DNA of 64,000 nucleotides. Origin: Nematostella vectensis (lineage: Eukaryota > Cnidaria > Anthozoa > Actiniaria > Edwardsiidae). The DNA lies in contig NC_064043.1 in the NCBI RefSeq assembly GCF_932526225.1, positions 2,935,501 through 2,999,500 on the forward strand, read 5' to 3'. Below the pieces are notes generated by a model. The model searched no databases. It saw nothing but the letters and a program-made list of their open reading frames with translations, and had not been told where the DNA came from. The stretch's first letter is position 1. Each line of letters begins with the position of its first letter. Of the stretch, positions 23,630 through 35,313 are shown one piece after another. The translations under genes were made by a program, and so were the position numbers.

Positions 23630-25835
23630 TCAACTTTTAAGCTGAACAATCACCTAGAAAGAAGGAAATAAAGACAATTAGTTACCAATTTTATGAGTCA
23701 CCTGATTCTACATGCGGCAGCAAGTTAGCGCCTGCTGCGAAAGTTCACTAACAAAACTGACTAACTGAAATAATAAAGGGCAAACAAAACTATCCACCCA
23801 TCACCTGAGGTGAGGTAAATCCCAGCTGATTTCATAGATTGATTTTTGGTCCATGCTCTCACCATATTGCTTTAAGGGTTACCTTGTTTGCAGCCACTAG
23901 AGAAGTGATGGTGGAGTGTAATTCCTCCTGGCTTAGCGCAAAACTGCTCAAATTAGCATATTGTTATGAAAGCCTACCTTGTTTGCAGCCTCTAAAGAAG
24001 TGATGACAGAGTGTAATTCCTCCTGACTTAGCTCTACACTAACATGCTGATCTGAGTCTGACCGTCTGATATCAAAGTCTATTGTCACAAGAGGCTTTCT
24101 GATGCTTGCTAGCTTATCACTAGCGAGAACCATCTGAAAAATAATAAATAATAGTCCTGCTTTTCTTATTGTCACCATTTTTCTTCTAGTCAATATAAAT
24201 AAATGGCACACCCTCTTCTTTTGAAGTCCTTGACTTCTCCTGTGTCCAACCAGCAATAAAAAAAAATACCATTGCTGCCTTTTAATTTTGATTTGTTAAA
24301 AACTTTTCATGTCAAAATTCAGGTCAGGGTATCAAGGTAGTGTTAGTAGTTAGTAAAAAAAAAGTGGAAGTGTTAGTCACTACCAAGTTTTACAACCCCT
24401 AAAATAAGATTTGTTGAGGAATCTATATTATAATAATATTATTATTATCTTTAAACTGTTGATCTAGAGAACACTTCATTTTGTTGTGGGTCACAAAATG
24501 TTTCTTTGTCACATGTCACACAAATGCTCCCTTACCTTCAGTTTCCAGTCAAAGTCTTTGAGTTGTGCACTGGTAATACCAGCCGTTGTAGCGACCAGAG
24601 CAGCTCTGACCTCATCATAGCGTGGCAGCAAGCAGTCAAGTATTACTTGTTTGCTTTCAGACTTAAGAACACATGCATCAAGCTCATCTGATATCTGAGA
24701 CATCAAAGTATTAACTTTGAAATATACTTAAAATACTGTAATGATTCAAATAAATTGGGGGACGCTTATTGGAGAGGGAGTGCTTATTTCATGTCAGCAG
24801 TTCTGAAGTTCAGCAAGTTCTGAATCGAAAACTAAAATGACAGAAAAAGTTTTGTTAGCCGTAATACATTACATGCACGAAGGGGCTTTCATTGTTTTTT
24901 TTTTATAGATTAACACTACTCCATGGTGTTTTGTTGAGATCTTTTTAGGGGGGCGCTTATTGGGGAGGGGTGTATATTTAAAGGAGGGTGCTTTTTCAAC
25001 AGCACAATAAAGTATACATTGGTAGTTGGCCAAGTTCAAAAGAAAAGCAATGAAACTAAAAATATGGTATATATTTCACAATAAAAACTGTACACTGGTT
25101 GCTTCCATGATCATTTTACGCCAAATTAATCACCAATTTAATCACCAAAGAGTTTAGTATTTTTGTGCAATTGTGGTACAGGAGACAAAATGACAGGGTG
25201 ACCATCCTAACCTCCCCCTTCCCCTGGACAAAACTATGAGGATACAGTGGTCTTGCATGTACTTAGGGTGGTGGTGTGAGTGCACCCCCCTGGTGACCAA
25301 AAAGGGGTAATCCTTTAATGAAGGTTTGTCAAATATAACCCTTTTCCCATGTGAAACCTATGACTTTACACACCACACAGCAAGTTTTTGTCTCCAAACC
25401 TGCTTTTTTGTGAGTCCTCTGGTGACAAAGCCTTTGAGCGTTGCTCCAACTGATGGTAACACTTGACTCCATTCTTCTATATTCCAGACTTTGCCGTAGC
25501 TAGCGTAGCGGGGCTCCTTGCCACTACAAATACTATCTAGGACTTTGTGTACAAACTATAATCAACAAAAAATAAACATTCAAACTAAAAATACAAAATG
25601 CATTATAGTTTTACTAAGATGAGCATCATTTAAATATAACAAGTGACAAGTAAGCTTATATTTACTTTGATGAAAACAACAAATGAAGTACAATCCAGCG
25701 CATTGTCTTATATCAAGATAACTACTAAAGCTAAAGCTCCTAAGGCTATTTATAACTAACCTTTTCCAGTAACTCTTTCGGACATTTCTCCGCCAAGTTC
25801 AGCTCAATTTTCTTTCCGTCACTTTCATCCACCAT
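23630..25835 (-). CDS. COMMD8: COMM domain-containing protein 8
   Basis: COMMD8 is one of ten COMMD proteins that assemble into the Commander/CCC complex for endosomal recycling (family knowledge). Five exons, 25761-25835, 25400-25555, 24536-24694, 23978-24133 and 23630-23653, are all in phase 0 and give 189 residues. The N-terminal helical domain reads MVDESDGKKIELNLAEKCPK and then VHKVLDSICSGKEPRYASYG with the W-EEW pair (KVWNIEEWSQVL). The COMM domain begins near SAQLKDFDWKLK, continues ASDKLASIRKPLVTIDFDI and ends ELHSVITSLEAANK, joined to the tiny last exon VIVQLKS. The last exon's acceptor is a clear pyrimidine tract (TTATTTCCTTCTTTCTAG). The start codon context CCAAGATGGTGG resembles a TISU element. 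COMMD8 shares a bidirectional promoter region with KIF9. Confidence 0.95.
23883..23943 (-). pseudogene. Decayed tandem copy of the 3' part of COMMD8 exon 4
   Basis: Minus-strand codons reading LSQEELHSTITSLVAANK repeat the end of exon 4 (LSQEELHSVITSLEAANK) 95 bp downstream, with an intact GT donor (23,882). A possible acceptor (TTTGAGCAG) ends at 23,944. The resulting 61-base exon would shift the frame between two phase-0 exons, so inclusion would disrupt the protein. Confidence 0.75.
24740..25380. other. COMMD8 intron 2
   Basis: CpG-poor intron containing two related blocks, GGGGGACGCTTATTGGAGAG (24,758) and GGGGGCGCTTATTGGGGAGG (24,949), probably remnants of a repeat. No exon seen. Confidence 0.5.
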
Positions 25836-26032
25836 CTTGGGGCCCGTGTTTCGTCGATCAGCGTACTCTATTCTAAACACATGCTCACGTTTGTGGTTAG
25901 CAACTAAAATGTGTCCATAGCAACGAGGCCGAAGTTATCGCCAGCAGAACATGCAGCATAGAAAGAGGCGCTACTTCAAGAAGTGAATCAAAGTCAACGT
26001 AAATAACAAATTGTCTTTAAAATATCCCCAAA
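25836..26032. promoter_or_regulatory. Bidirectional promoter region between COMMD8 and KIF9
   Basis: The two start codons are 197 bases apart on opposite strands. Two RFX-type half sites AGCAAC lie in tandem: GTGGTTAGCAAC at 25,893-25,904 and GTGTCCATAGCAAC at 25,911-25,924. The second matches 12 of 14 bases of the X-box form GTTGCCATAGCAAC, one natural variant of the consensus. RFX factors drive ciliary genes in animals, which fits KIF9. No TATA box is obvious. Confidence 0.6.
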
Positions 26033-29000
26033 ATGAGCGCATCAGGGAAAGTAGAAGCCGTCGTTCGTATCCGGCCGACAGCGCGATTTGCGCAAGACAT
26101 GATTGATTTACAACAGGACGGGAAATCGATGACCATCCATTGCAGTAAAGACACGCGCCGAGGGTACATCAACAATCAAGTGCTTGACTGGAATTTCCAG
26201 CTCAACAAAGTCCTTCATAACGCGAGCCAAGAGACGGTATACGAGGAGTGTGCCAGAAAACTCGTAACGAGCACTCTGGACGGGTATAATGGTACAGTTA
26301 TGGCGTACGGGCAAACAGGATCCGGCAAGACGTTCACTATGACTGGATCGACGGAGAAATTCGAGCATCGCGGAATTATACCAAGATCCATTCAACAACT
26401 GTTTAGGGAGATAGCCGACCGGCCCAATAGCTCAGTTACAGTACGGATCTCGTATTTGGAGATTTACAATGAAGGGATGTATGATTTGCTCTCGACACTG
26501 CCAGGAGTTTTGCCTGTCGATCCAAGCACCATGACCGTGTCGGAAGATGTCACAGGACTGACTCATGTCAAAGGCTTGAGTGTGCATACGGCCATCAACG
26601 AGGAAGAAGCATTAAATCTGCTATTTGAGGTAAGCAATACATACGGTTTCTTCCAGACCAATTCACCGAATATTTATAAGCATGTGTTATGTAAGTAGCT
26701 TATATACGGAGACACTCTTGACGATCCCAAAGCGGAAAAAGGCACGGGTTGAAAAGAGCTTTATTTTACTGGTTTCTCTTTAGAATCGAAAAAGACTTAG
26801 CGAGTACGTGGCTTTCACCGATATGGAGTGTTTGTTTACACTTAACGTGCGAGACAAAAGCCCTTATTCACATACTTTGTGCTAATGCTAAGTGCTTAAC
26901 AGTTAATTGGCACTGGTAAATATTCTTTAATTTTTTAATGGGTTGTGTAAAAAGTTGTAAAAAAAATGTGTTATTCATAATAATATTTATACATTTGACT
27001 TCAGCAATCGTCATTTTTTATTGTTGAAAAAAGTGTATAAAAATAAAAATGTCATAGCTAAAAGCAGCTTAGAACATCATCTAACTAAGGGAGGAGGGCT
27101 TGCCTGATGGTCACCAAATATGTCAGGGTGTCAATTTTCCTTTAAAAAAAATGAAATAGCATGCCTACTCAACTCAATGTTTTGAAAATTTATGTTTTAT
27201 ATTTTTTCCAGGGTGAAACCAATAGAATAATAGCTCAGCATTCCCTGAACAAGCGGTCGTCACGTTCACACTGCATCTTCACACTCTACGTAGAAACCCA
27301 CTCACGAGTTGAGTCAAACACAAAGTACACCCTCTCCAAACTGAACCTGGTCGACTTAGCAGGTTCTGAACGCCTTGGCAAGACTGAGTCACAAGGCAGT
27401 ACCCAAACTGAGGCGATGTACATTAACAAGTCATTGACCTTTCTGGAGCAGGCAGTGATAGCTCTTGGTGATAACCACCGGGATCACGTGCCTTACCGTC
27501 AAAGCAAGCTAACACACGTGCTAAAGGACTCAATCGGCGGCCGCTGTAAAATGATGCTAATTGCTAACATCTGGGGAGAGGCTTCTCAAATTGAGGAAAC
27601 AGTAAGTTGTTTCTTTTTTGTTGATTGTGTTTTAGTGCCTTCATAGGGTGGCCTTCCCTTAAGGTTTACTGGACCTAGAGCATCAGTCATGATTAGAGCG
27701 CTTACTGTCGAATCCATTGTATTGCGATCCATATTTTCATAACACAATTTGTTTTGGTTTTCTGTTCCGTCAGTAAAACCATTCTGAGCCAATCAGAGTC
27801 TCGCTTTGTGCACTTCCCTGGCTATCCTCTGGCGAAAACCAGAAAGTGTCTAACAGAAAGCCAGGCAACTGCACTAGGCAAGAGATGGCAAGAATCTGAT
27901 TGGCTTAGAATAATTTGACTGGCGGAATAGAAAATCCCAAAAGACAAAAACAAATTGATGTTTTGAAAATGTGGCATCGCGATACAACAGATTCGACAGT
28001 AAACAAATTACCAAGACATTGAGTGAGTACACATGGTCACAAATTTTAAAAAGTGCATGCATACAGAAAGTTGGGAAATAATGAAAAATGGAGCTCTCAA
28101 GCGATTTGCTGCATGGATATCAACACAGGTTTGCCTTGGTTAAGTTTGAAGTTTGTGTTAAGAAAGTTGTCTCATATTTGCATTTAAAGACTATAAGTGG
28201 CTCTTATTGAACTTTGAGTCTTGTTGATTAAGAAAAATTATATTCTATAGTTATTTACAATCATATTTGCATCCCATAGTTATTCATGAGCATGTATAAT
28301 TTCCATAGTTGTCCACCTTGCGGTTCGCAAGCCGCATGATGAATGTTCCCTGTGAGCCTGCAATCATGGAGCACTTTGACTATATGAAGCTCTGTCAAGA
28401 ATACCAGAAAGAGATAAAAAACCTCCGTAAGGAGCTGGCCATGCACGACACCCTGACCAACCGCAGCCAGATCTCCTATGAACCACTCTCAGAGTCACAA
28501 ATTGAAGATGTGAAGGACCAAGTAAAGAGATTCCTGTCAGGTGACCTGGATGACATTGAACTTGTCAACATGAGACAAATAAAGGAAACATTTGCACAGT
28601 TCAGGAAAATTGTGAACTCCATGGAGGAAGAAGTGGAAGAGAGGGTGAAGCAGAATTTGGAGCAAGAACGCAGTGTGGCCTCAGGTTTGTATTAAGAGAC
28701 TCTAATGTGACACAATTTTATATTATTGTGTGACACATTTTAGTATAGTGTTGGAAAAGTGTGATAGGATATGATGTGACCTGTCATGATATGGTGTGAA
28801 AGGATTAAGTGTGACAGGGTATGGTGTGACATGTCATGTTATTGTGTGACAGGGTATGGTGTGACCTGTCAGGGTATGGTGTGACATGTTATGTTTTAGT
28901 GTGACAGGGTATAGTATAGTGTGACAGGGTATGGTGTGACATGTCATGTTATGGTGTGACAGGGTATGGTGTGACATGTCATGTTATGGTGTGATAGGGT

Positions 29001-32000
29001 ATGGTGTGACCTGTCATGTTATGGTGTGACAGGGTATGATGTGACCTGTCATGGTATGGTGTGTCAGGGTATGGTGTGACATGTTATGTTTTAGTGTGAC
29101 AGGGTATAGTATAGTGTGACAGGGTATGGTGTGACATGTCATGTTATGGTGTGACAGGGTATGGTGTGACATGTCATGTTATGGTGTGATAGGGTATGGT
29201 GTGACCTGTCATGTTATGGTGTGACAGGATTAAGTGTAAAATGGTATGGTGTTACATGTCATGTTATGGTGTGATAGGGTATGGTGTGACATAACATGGT
29301 ATGGTGTGACAGGATTAAGTGTGACAGGGTATGGTGTAACATATTATGTTATGGTGTGATAAGATATGATGTGACATGTCATGGTATGGTGTGACAGGAT
29401 TAAGTGTGACAGGGTATGGTGTTACATGTCATGTTATAATGTGATAGGGTATGGTGTGACATAACATGGTATGGTGTGACATGATTAAGTGTGACAGGGT
29501 ATGGTGTGACAGGATTAAGTGTGACAGGGTATGGTGTGACAGGATTAAGTGTGACAGGGTATAGTATGGTGTGACCGGGTATGGTGTGACACATCATGTT
29601 ATGGTGTGACAGTGTAGGGTGTGACGTGTCATGTTATGGTGTGACAGGGTATGGTGTGACCTGTCATGGTATGGTGTGACAGGGTATGATGTGACCTGTC
29701 ATGTTATGATGTGTTAGGGTATGGTGTTACATGTCATGTTATGGTGTGATAGGGTATGGTGTGACATAACATGGTATGGTGTGACAGGATTAAGTGTGAC
29801 AGGGTATGGTGTAACATATTATGTTATGGTGTGATAAGATATGATGTGACATGTCATGGTATGGTGTGACAGGATTAAGTGTGACAGGGTATGGTGTGAC
29901 CTGTCATGGTATGGTGTGACAGGGTATGGTGTGACATGTTATGTTTTAGTGTGACAGGGTATAGTATAGTGTGACAGGGTATGGTGTGACATGTCATGTT
30001 ATGGTGTGACAGGGTATGGTGTGACCTGTCATGTTATGGTGTGACAGGATTAAGTTTAAAATGGTATGGTGTGACATGTTATGTTACGGTGTGATAGGAT
30101 ATGATGTGACATGTCATGGTATGGTGTGACAGGATTAAGTGTGACAGGATATGGTGTTACATGTCATGTTATAATGTGATAGGGTATGGTGTGACATAAC
30201 ATGGTATGGTGTGACATGATTAAGTGTGACAGGGTATGGTGTGACAGGATTAAGTGTGACAGGGTATGGTGTGACAGGATTAAGTGTGACAGGGTATAGT
30301 ATGGTGTGACCGGGTATGGTGTGACACATCATGTTATGGTGTGACAGTGTAGGGTGTGACGTGTCATGTTATGGTGTGACAGGGTATGGTGTCACCTGTC
30401 ATGGTATGGTGTGACAGGGTATGATGTGACCTGTCATGTTATGATGTGTTAGGGTATGGTGTGACATGTCATGTTATGGTGTGACAGGGTATGATGTGAC
30501 CTGTCATGTTATGATGTGTTAGGGTATGGTGTGACATGTCATGTTATGGTGTGACAAGGTATGGTGTGACAGGATTAAGTGTGAAATGTCATGTTATGGT
30601 GTGACAGGGTATGGTGTGACATGTCATGTTATGGTGTGACCGGGTATGATGTGACATGTTATGGATAACAGGGTTTCACAGGTGATATGATAAGAAGTGT
30701 TTACTAGCTCTCCTACCTATAACCTGTATCTCTTGCGTAGTGTACATGAACTCCATGCATCCAGACGTAAGATAACATACATAAATGGCTTATTTTATTA
30801 TTTAAAGCTGCAGGAGGGAAGCCGGGTACAGCGATGGCAGGCGAGGGTGGTCTGGTGGGGGACGTGGACGGAAATGGGTTCGGTGTGGGCGTGGCAGGGA
30901 CAGGGGTACGTCCAAACGTCAGTGCCCTTGTCGGCTCAAAACGCAGTAAAAGTCGTAAAAGTCGAGACAGGGATAGTACTGGCAAGAAGTCTCCCGCTGC
31001 TCCTGGGGATAACGGGTTGGATGGCGATAAGGCGAGTTCCCCTACCTCAGAGGGCTCAGGTAACCGACCGACCACACCTCCACCCAAAAATGAGGCTTTT
31101 GAAGACTTCAAGAAGGAGCGAGGCAGTGAAATCAATAGGATCCTCAATGAGAATAAACGTAAGTTGCATAGTATTTTTAAAGTAATCTGTAGAAAACGGC
31201 GGTGTCTCAGTCATTCCTCGCTCAATGCTTGCGAGTTTTAAATAATGTACAATCGAAGCTCTCTGAGCGGCCGCTCTCGTAAGCGACCAGCTCCGATTAC
31301 GACCACGATCACGAATCACCGATTGAATTGTCACACAAACTCTGTAATTCTAAGCTCTCGTAAGCGACCAACTTATCGGTGCGACCAGCTCCGTTAACGA
31401 CCACAATTTCAAACCACCAACTGAGAATTTCTTTTATTTTCAAGCTCTCGTAAGCGACCACAATGATTTTTGGCTTTACAACATCAGTCAACACCTGATA
31501 AACATTATATCCAATGCATGCTGAAATCACATAAAAAACGGAAATGTTGTAATGTTTCACAAAAGCTGCATAAATGCAAGGAATCTCTAGTCCATTGCGA
31601 GCTCCACGATTTATCTTTTTCCAGTTACAATAGCTATCCACTTGTTTGTTGCAAGCTTTAGAAATCGGCTAACAAAAGATAGTCGTAGACGCATAAGATA
31701 TTATCATGAAGAAAAGTCGTCGATATAAACGAGCATAACGAGCTACTTTGCGTATAATTAATTGCTATTAAATAAAACAACTCACTCTCATGATAAGTCA
31801 AATACCTAGTTTTAAAATCAAGCATTAAACAAAAATATTGCAGCTTTGTTATTATCACGATAACTTTTAGATTTCATTCTAATTAAGCTCCCGTAAGCGA
31901 CCAACACCTATTGTTCAAGTTTTTGGCGCCCAGTGGTCGCTTTTGAGAGCAAGCTCTCGTAAGAGACCAGCTCCGTTAACGACAACAATTTTCAGTTCCC

Positions 32001-35000
32001 AAGGTGGTCGCTTACGAGAGCTTCAACTGTACTTTGTTATTGTTTGTATTTTTTAATACAGCTGTTTTCAAGAATACTTTAAAATAACCAATCAGAATTG
32101 AAGTCCGAAATTAAGTTTAAAATTGTGTGACAATATTTGATTGAATATACCCAGTATCTCTCTTCAATTAGCCGATGGGAATGATTGAGCGGGAGTGAAA
32201 TATGCTCGCTTAAGAAAGCACAATGAGCGTGGATATTGGTTTGCGCTTTGTTGCTATAAAGAGCCTTAGCAAGTTAACCCGAATGGCATAGAACGTAAAG
32301 GCCTGGCTGAACCTCATGTCTCCTAGTTAAGCCACCCCAAGGAACATTGAAGCGCGCGACGGAAAATGTATCTTGGATGGATATGAAACATTTTTCGACG
32401 TGCTACGCGTAAATGCGATGTATCCTAGACCCCGTCCACACGTATACGGAATCGAATGACTCGCGCAACTTTTTCGTTTCGGATACGGCTATATCATATC
32501 GTCCACACGTATACGGCGATTACGCTGGCGAATCCGCAACTTTTTTAATTCGCTAACGAAAGCGGAACGAAATGAATACGCTACGATTCCGTATACATGT
32601 AGACGGTCGAATCCGAAACTTTTCGATTTTCGATTACGATGACATCATAATCGTACTCAGTCTCTAACCGTAGAATAAAACCAGATGGCGTCGTAACGTG
32701 TAACGCTAGAGCGTTACGGAATCGCCGTATAATATACGTGTGGATGGGCGATTACTATACGATTACGCAAAGTGTGGACGGGAAACTTTTCGATCACGGA
32801 AAGAAAAAGTTGCGGATTCATTTGATTCCGTATACATGTGGAGGGGTGGCCTACTTCAGCCGACACTGGCGATATGTCGACCGCGCGTTGCCTAGCAGCC
32901 GCTCGTCACATCCAAACCAAAACAAGCAACAACACAAAAAATTGGCGGCGGCCCTGTTCCGCCTCGTTCTCGCGCCTGTGACCTCAACGCTTTGAAGAAA
33001 GAGGATGAAACCTTCGCGGATCATGCGATCAAACCGGAAACGCCTTGTAAACGTTTGTCACAACGTTTGTCACATGACTGTTACCAGACATAAAAAATTG
33101 TTTCCCAGCTAACACACTACCGTGAATTGACGTCAACAATAGACTTTCTCGCTCTCCGACAGCTCTCCGGTTTCAAAGCGGTCTCCTCCGAAGAAAAACA
33201 TTTATCAAAATTTAACAAATTTAAATTAAAGTTCATTTACATGGCGAAGCTTAGTAGATGTGCAATGTTACCGGCTCACTGAGAACCCCGAGTTTACGAT
33301 CCACCTAACGACATCCTAAATTTCCGATAGCCTACGGCCTAATCCAAACGCCGTTCTTTTCATGTGCCGTTCCAAATGCAAATAAACGTAGAACAATCAA
33401 ATTGTTTCATTTACATGCATTTGCATTTGGAACGGTACATGAAAAGAACGGCGTTTAAACTAGGCCTTATTTATCATTGAGATTTGTTGTAGCAATGCCA
33501 CCTGGATAAAACTGTAGATAGATAGGCAACTTTTAAAAGATAACATTGAATAAAAGTCAATAAAGTATATCAGCGCATTTTTTTTGTCATATGTACGAAA
33601 TTCTAAGAAATTTTTTAAACAAGTTTTACTCGAAAAAAAACTTTTCAACTCAATATGCATTGAGTTCTGAACTTATTTTAGTTATCATGTTGTACGCGGA
33701 AAAAAGTGGTCAGCCATAAGGCTGTTAATTCAATATGCATAGTTCTGAACATATTCTGGTTTTCATAGAAATTTTACGCGAAAAGAAGCGGTCAGCCAAA
33801 GAACTGTCAAGCCGTGTGAACAGCATCAAATCAGAGATCGACCAGGAGGCGGCGATTCTCGAGTCAAAACAGGACGAGAGACTGGAGCAGGGAGATTACA
33901 TCACGCAGAACGGACAGAGATTCATTGACGAAGACGAGGTACGTTGAGCCCCATGCAAATAGCGTTGTGACTCAGCTTTGTTGGGTAGGAATCAACAAGG
34001 TAGATTCTCCTGAGAGCAGGGATAAACATTATCGTACGTCCCGAAGGTAGGGATAAACATGATAATACCCTAGGGCAGGGATAAACATTAAATACCCTCC
34101 AAGGGCATGAATAAACAAGAGAGTACCTCTCCTGAGTGTTGGTATAAACAAGAGAGTACCTCTCCTGAGTGTTGGTATAAACAGGATAGTACCTATGCAA
34201 AGGGGAGGGATAAACATGATAATACCTCCTGAAGGTAGGGATAAATATGATAGTACCTCCTGAAGGTAGCGATAAACATAATAATACCTCCTGAAGGTAG
34301 GGATAAACATCATAATACCTTCTGAAGGTAGGGATAAATATGATAGTACCTCCTGAAGGTAGCGATAAACATGATAATACCTCCTGAAGGTAGGGATAAA
34401 CATCATAATACCTTCTGAAGGTAGGGATAAATATGATAGTACCTCCTGAAGGTAGCGATAAACATAATAATACCTCCTGAAGATAGGGATAAATATGATA
34501 GTACCTCCTGAAGGTAGCGATAAACATAATAATACCTCCTGAAGGTAGGGATAAACAGGATAATACCTTCTGAAGGTAGGGATAAATATGATAGTACCTC
34601 CTGAAGGTAGCGATAAACATAATAATACCTCCTGAAGGTAGGGATAAACATGATAATACCTTCTGAAGGTAGCGATAAACATGATGATACCTCCTGAAGG
34701 TAGGGATAAACATGATAGTACCTCCCTAGGTTGGGGATAAACGGGATTATGATAATACCTGCAAAGGGGAAGAATAAACAAGGTAGTATCTTGTGAGTGT
34801 AGGGATAAACAATACCTGTCAGTACCATGCGAATTTTGGGATCGACTGACCGTAACACTGTCTCTCTCTTTATTGAAGTACGAACATCTGAAGAAACTGA
34901 AAGAGCTGAAAGCAAGTTACCGCGAGTCCTACGAGGAACTAAAAAGCACCAAGTCGGATGTGACCTACTGCGAAAAACTTGTCGATCAGTGCCGTCAGCG

Positions 35001-35313
35001 TTTGCTAACAGAGTTTGACAGCTGGTACACCGAGTCGTTCCTAGGCCCCGACGAACAAACAGACAGCTCGGTACCAGGCGTTCGCAAGGTATCGCGTGAT
35101 GGTCACGTGCCGGAAGACGAGCAGGAAAAGTTTGACCGGTTGCAGTTGGAACTTCTGATGGAAAATCCAGACTCCGTCCCGTACTACAATGCAAAGATGC
35201 AAACCGAGCGTCGAATGCACCTAACGGCCAGCGGGAGGCAGCGCAGGCTCAAGCCTGGAGCAATTGTCGCCACTGTTAGAAATAAGCCTCCAACGACATT
35301 GATAATCACATGA
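26033..35313 (+). CDS. KIF9: Kinesin family member 9
   Basis: KIF9 is a kinesin-9 of cilia and flagella, acting at the axonemal central pair (family knowledge). Exons 26033-26629, 27212-27601, 28309-28684, 30814-31158, 33769-33938 and 34879-35313 join in frame to 770 residues, near the 790 of vertebrates. The motor domain (about residues 1-350) has the P-loop GQTGSGKTFT, the stretch DWNFQLNKVLHNASQ, switch I NKRSSRSH, switch II VDLAGSERLG and the motor end STLRFASRM. A coiled coil follows (YMKLCQEYQKEIKNLRKEL) with the kinesin-9 stretch HDTLTNRSQISYEPLSESQI. Exon 4 is a low-complexity Gly/Ser/Lys linker ending FEDFKKERGSEINRILNENK. Exons 5-6 give the C-terminal coiled coil, with the conserved TYCEKLVDQCRQRLLTEFDSW and DSVPYYNAK. 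AATAAA is at 35,423. Introns 3 and 5 are mostly minisatellite, and intron 2 and intron 4 contain MITEs. Confidence 0.96.
27701..28002. mobile_element. 302 bp palindromic MITE in KIF9 intron 2
   Basis: The left end TTACTGTCGAATCCATTGTA matches the inverted right end TTACTGTCGAATCTGTTGTA. The arms continue as GCGAT, ACATTTTCA, CAATTTGTTTT and GAGCCAATCAGA/AAGCCAATCAGA. No clear target duplication. Confidence 0.7.
28690..30675. repeat. 2 kb minisatellite in KIF9 intron 3
   Basis: Variants of GTGACAGGGTATGGTGTGAC and ATGTCATGTTATG are repeated over almost the whole intron. There is a higher-order repeat: about 240 bp starting near 29,400 recurs at 30,135 (735 bp apart) almost unchanged. Long stretches are open on the minus strand only because the repeat lacks stops there. 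Confidence 0.95.
31248..32031. mobile_element. MITE with AGCTCTCGTAAGCGACCA repeats, KIF9 intron 4
   Basis: The left end TACAATCGAAGCTCTC and the right end, read inverted as TACAGTTGAAGCTCTCGTAA, are terminal repeats. The block GCTCTCGTAAGCGACCA(GCTCCG) recurs at least five times inside, in both orientations. It is CpG-richer than the flanking intron. Confidence 0.6.
32430..32848. mobile_element. MITE with CCACACGTATACGGAATCGA ends, KIF9 intron 4
   Basis: CCGTCCACACGTATACGGAA at the left matches the inverted right end CCTCCACATGTATACGGAAT. Internal copies of CGTATACGG, GGATACG and CAACTTTTT blocks make several nested inverted repeats. It is very CpG-rich. Confidence 0.6.
33336..33466. repeat. 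48 bp-arm hairpin in KIF9 intron 4
   Basis: Arms 33,336-33,383 and 33,419-33,466 are inverted copies with about four mismatches, starting GGCCTAATCCAAACGCCG and ending CCAAATGCAAAT, with a 35-base loop. Each arm ends in the octamer ATGCAAAT. Confidence 0.8.
33650..33727 (+). pseudogene. Decayed partial copy of the start of KIF9 exon 5
   Basis: CTCAATATGCATTGAGTTCTGAAC through TACGCGGAAAAAAGTGGTCAGCC at 33,650-33,715 parallels the acceptor region and first codons of exon 5 (33,729-33,800), 78 bases downstream. The AG acceptor is lost in the copy. Confidence 0.75.
34020..34830. repeat. Minisatellite filling KIF9 intron 5
   Basis: About 25 units of 30-33 bp, with the core GGGATAAACATGATAATACC and then TCCTGAAGGTA. 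It covers nearly all of the 940 bp intron between 33,938 and 34,879. Minus-strand reading frames of 250-263 codons here are simply the repeat translated. Confidence 0.95.

Noticed and set aside
28690-30675. CRISPR-like regular array
   Set aside because: There are no distinct spacers; the whole unit is repeated with drift, in an intron of a eukaryotic gene.
33922-35194. Minus-strand open frames of 250-263 codons with a FIPTFRRYY repeat
   Set aside because: They are translations of the intron 5 minisatellite and part of KIF9 exon 6 on the wrong strand; periodic DNA without stops explains them.
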